DNA of 33,928 nucleotides. Origin: Granulosicoccus sp964498925 (GTDB lineage Bacteria; Pseudomonadota; Gammaproteobacteria; Granulosicoccales; Granulosicoccaceae). The stretch is from NCBI GenBank assembly GCA_964498925.1, contig CAZCKD010000012.1, positions 1 to 33,928 of the forward strand, given 5' to 3'. Below are positions 31,962 to 33,928 of the stretch, one piece after another. Both the position numbers and the translations under genes were made by a program. Within the stretch, counting starts at the first letter, position 1. Each line of letters starts with the position of its first letter. The notes beneath the pieces are model-generated. The model was given only the letters and a program-made list of their open reading frames with translations. It did not search any database and was not told the DNA's origin.

Positions 31962-33535
31962 GCACGGATACCGGTTTAGAGTTAGGCCCTCGTTCTTTAG
32001 ACGCCTCAGTTGGCGAGTTCGTTAAAGAGAATGTTCCGTATTACACGGCGGCGTTCACTAAGATTCAGAGCTCTACTGGATTTGTTGTTTCCTGGAATAC
32101 TGCTGCAGCATTGCTGGGGCCTATCTGGGGTGCATTCAGAGGTGTGTGGGGCTTCTTCTGGACGTTCCTGGTTTTAGAGCTTTTTGCATTTGTACAAATA
32201 GGGCGAGGTCTTTGGGGAGAATTGGGTGCTGATCAAATCGCACGTTTTGAAAAGCTCTCTGCCAACATCGCAAAGCGAGAAGAGCAAGTTAAGGAGTTGT
32301 TGGCAGCAGGCGACGCTGCAGGTGCTGCGGCTAAGCAGAAAATTGCGGACAACCTGACACGCGTTGCTCAGTCCGCTAAAGAACAGGCGGAACTGGCAGG
32401 AACCGAAGCCACCAGCATATTCCTAACCGGCCTTGCCATTCTCATCCTGGTTAAATTGCTTGAAGGCTTGTATGCAAACTTTGCCTATGAGAAGCAGTAC
32501 TTAACCTGGCGTGCAAAACCACAAAGCATTGCCTCTGGCACGAGCCGGTCAAATCTGTGGTTTGGCGGTTTTATGCTGCTAGCGATTTGGCCGCTGACTT
32601 TATACCGTTTCACAGTGTCTGACCCTGACGGGAAATTAGCGAACCTAACCAATGGCTTTCTGGGTGGGAAAATTCCGTTGACAGAATTTCCGGTAGGGCG
32701 TGAATACTTATCGAAGTTTGCCAAGAAGGGTGATGCCGGATTCGATTGGCTGGCAACAAACTTCAGTGATGTCTTTGATGGCATCACGGCTGGTATTCGA
32801 TCCGTACTCGATGGATTGGAAATCGTGTTGATAGACACGCCTTGGCCGGTTGTCATGATCGTTATCGTCGTTATGGCATTTCGTCTTGCTGGAATACGCG
32901 TTGCGATATTCACCGCGGCCTCGTTGCTTTATCTTGCATTTATGGGTTTGTGGGAAATGTCCATGATTACCGTTGCGCTGATTGGCGCAGGTGCGTTTCT
33001 GTGTATCGTTATTGGTATTCCTTTGGGTATCTGGTTTGGTAAGTCAAAGAGGGCGTACGCCATTGCAGAACCCGTATTGGATTTTATGCAAACCATGCCG
33101 GCGTTTGTATACCTCATTCCCATCATTGCGTTTTTCGGTACGGGTAAACCACCTGGTGTACTAGCCACGCTGATATTCGCTATGCCACCGGTTATCCGAT
33201 TAACGGCATTGGGTATGCGGGGTGTTCCTGAGTCCACGAAGGAAGCAGCAGTTGCTTTTGGGTGTTCAAAGTGGCAACTGCTGAGAAATGTAGAGCTTCC
33301 ATTAGCTTTACCATCCATCATGACAGGCGTTAATCAAACCATTCTCATGTCTTTAAGCATGGTGGTCATCGCTTCACTCATCGGTGCAGAAGGTCTGGGT
33401 GCATTGATTCTTGAGGCACTTCAGTACGCTGCCAAAGGGCAAGGGTTACTGGGTGGTCTGGCAATCCTGTTATGCGCGATGGTCATCGACCGAATTGCGC
33501 AAGGCATGTACCGTAAGAAGGTGGGTGCTGAATAG
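31958..33535 (+). CDS. ProW-like ABC permease with N-terminal DUF2628-like membrane domain and coiled coil
   Basis: The C-terminal part (about residues 290-520) is a normal ProW/OpuAB permease with helices, 'EPVLDFMQTMPAFVYLIPII' and the EAA loop 'STKEAAVAFGCSKWQLLRNV'. The protein is 525 residues, against about 280-350 for the family. The extra N-terminus (about 28-186) reads like a DUF2628 membrane module: 'PYYTAAFTKI', then 'SWNTAAALLGPIWGAFRGVW', then 'LLEGLYANFAYEKQYLTWR'. A charged, Ala/Glu/Lys-rich predicted coiled coil is inserted at about 91-150. A third hydrophobic helix (201-217) and a soluble linker connect it to the permease core. It pairs with the ProV-like ATPase, to which it is translationally coupled. 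Confidence 0.88.
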   Translation: MSTDTGLELGPRSLDASVGEFVKENVPYYTAAFTKIQSSTGFVVSWNTAAALLGPIWGAFRGVWGFFWTFLVLELFAFVQIGRGLWGELGADQIARFEKLSANIAKREEQVKELLAAGDAAGAAAKQKIADNLTRVAQSAKEQAELAGTEATSIFLTGLAILILVKLLEGLYANFAYEKQYLTWRAKPQSIASGTSRSNLWFGGFMLLAIWPLTLYRFTVSDPDGKLANLTNGFLGGKIPLTEFPVGREYLSKFAKKGDAGFDWLATNFSDVFDGITAGIRSVLDGLEIVLIDTPWPVVMIVIVVMAFRLAGIRVAIFTAASLLYLAFMGLWEMSMITVALIGAGAFLCIVIGIPLGIWFGKSKRAYAIAEPVLDFMQTMPAFVYLIPIIAFFGTGKPPGVLATLIFAMPPVIRLTALGMRGVPESTKEAAVAFGCSKWQLLRNVELPLALPSIMTGVNQTILMSLSMVVIASLIGAEGLGALILEALQYAAKGQGLLGGLAILLCAMVIDRIAQGMYRKKVGAE

Positions 33536-33545
33536 ATGATGTTGC

Positions 33546-33571
33546 CGGCGCTGAGTTTTCTCTCAGCGCCG
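33546..33571. terminator. GC-rich stem-loop between convergent genes
   Basis: CGGCGCTGAG and CTCAGCGCCG form a perfect 10-bp stem around TTTTCT, 11 bases after the permease stop. T-runs on either side are weak, so it could be a terminator or a transcript-end hairpin for the ProXVW unit. Confidence 0.6.
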
Positions 33572-33617
33572 CTTGCTTCATTGACTAGCGCTAAGCTCGT
33601 CGGTCCACCGTTTTGAG

Positions 33618-33928
33618 TTATCTGTTATTGGACTGAACGTTTTCAGCCATCATCGAAATCATTTCGAACATGATAGCGCCGGCTGTTAAGGCGGTTATTT
33701 GATTAGGGTTGTCTTTGGTCGGCATCATGCAAACGATATCGGCTCCGACAATGTTCATTCCCCTCACTGCCTGAAGAAGCTCAACGGCTTCGTCGATATC
33801 GAATCCTTTGACACCCGCTTCAAGATTAGAAACGGCGGGTGCGATACTGGGGTCAAGGCAATCAAGGTCGAACGTGATGTAAACCGGCTTGCCGTTCAAG
33901 ACGGACTTGATTTGTTCAACGACATCAG
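33618..33928 (-). CDS. Second arginase/agmatinase-family ureohydrolase, C-terminal part (5' end outside the window)
   Basis: The frame is open through the right end of the window (…DVVEQIKSVLNGKPVYITF...), so only about 103 C-terminal residues are visible. The metal-binding 'ITFDLDCLDPS' and the late-family helix 'ITALTAGAIMFEMISMMAEN' identify it as a member of the ureohydrolase family. In place of the usual GTGTPE loop it has 'SIAPAVSNLEAGVKGFDIDE', and it has 'GADIVCMMPTKDNPN' where many members have 'DLVEVSP'. That marks a subfamily different from the ureohydrolase at 28530 and probably a different guanidino or amidino substrate. The N-terminal metal ligands lie outside the window, so activity cannot be judged. 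Confidence 0.82.
   Translation of the reverse strand, partial: DVVEQIKSVLNGKPVYITFDLDCLDPSIAPAVSNLEAGVKGFDIDEAVELLQAVRGMNIVGADIVCMMPTKDNPNQITALTAGAIMFEMISMMAENVQSNNR

Overview
The window looks like a chromosomal segment of a marine gammaproteobacterium. The evidence is a MipA/OmpV-DUF3019-response regulator-histidine kinase block of the kind known from Shewanella/Alteromonas-like bacteria, RND efflux genes, outer-membrane and lipoprotein genes, and a large share of compatible-solute and polyamine-type transport and catabolism genes. Genus cannot be assigned from the sequence alone. I see no rRNA, tRNA, CRISPR array, phage gene, transposase or other mobile element. Most bases are coding.

Layout. 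(1) 1-3540: the right end of what is probably a surface-polysaccharide locus: the C-terminus of a GT2 glycosyltransferase, an exported parallel beta-helix protein, and a membrane-anchored protein with a carbohydrate-binding-like domain and DUF11-like repeats, closed by a strong bidirectional terminator. (2) 3660-8302 (minus): an RND efflux pair. Its adaptor carries an unusual ~135-residue Gly/Asn/Arg/Pro repeat tract. (3) 8780-11203: a short-chain dehydrogenase and a convergent GT61-family glycosyltransferase. (4) 11358-17723 (minus): an operon-like run, PotA-like ATPase, PotD-like binding protein, PotB-like permease with a 240-residue periplasmic insertion, PotC-like permease, and a creatinase-fold hydrolase of the ectoine hydrolase (DoeA/EutD) type. 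The context suggests uptake of an osmolyte followed by its hydrolysis. (5) 17838-19688: an SLC13-type permease with two TrkA-C domains. (6) 20087-21572: an unrecognised protein coupled to an SRPBCC/GyrI-like protein. (7) 21695-24986: mipA-like, DUF3019, response regulator, kinase, with a candidate tandem operator upstream. (8) 25002-27171 (minus): a lipoprotein and a class III aminotransferase. (9) 27294-29489: thiolase and a guanidinobutyrase/agmatinase-type ureohydrolase. (10) 29812-33535: a ProX-ProV-ProW type (glycine betaine family) importer whose permease carries an N-terminal DUF2628-like domain. (11) 33618-33928 (minus): the C-terminus of a second ureohydrolase, cut by the window end.

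How the parts fit. Two import systems for small nitrogenous solutes sit next to enzymes that would open or hydrolyse such solutes: a DoeA-type hydrolase beside the Pot-like system, and two ureohydrolases flanking the ProXVW-like system. An aminotransferase and a thiolase lie nearby. The simplest reading is a nitrogen/carbon scavenging region for osmolytes and guanidino or polyamine compounds. The substrates are inferred from context, not shown. In both transport operons the binding-protein gene is separated from the next component gene by a near-perfect stem-loop, which fits stoichiometric over-expression of the binding protein.
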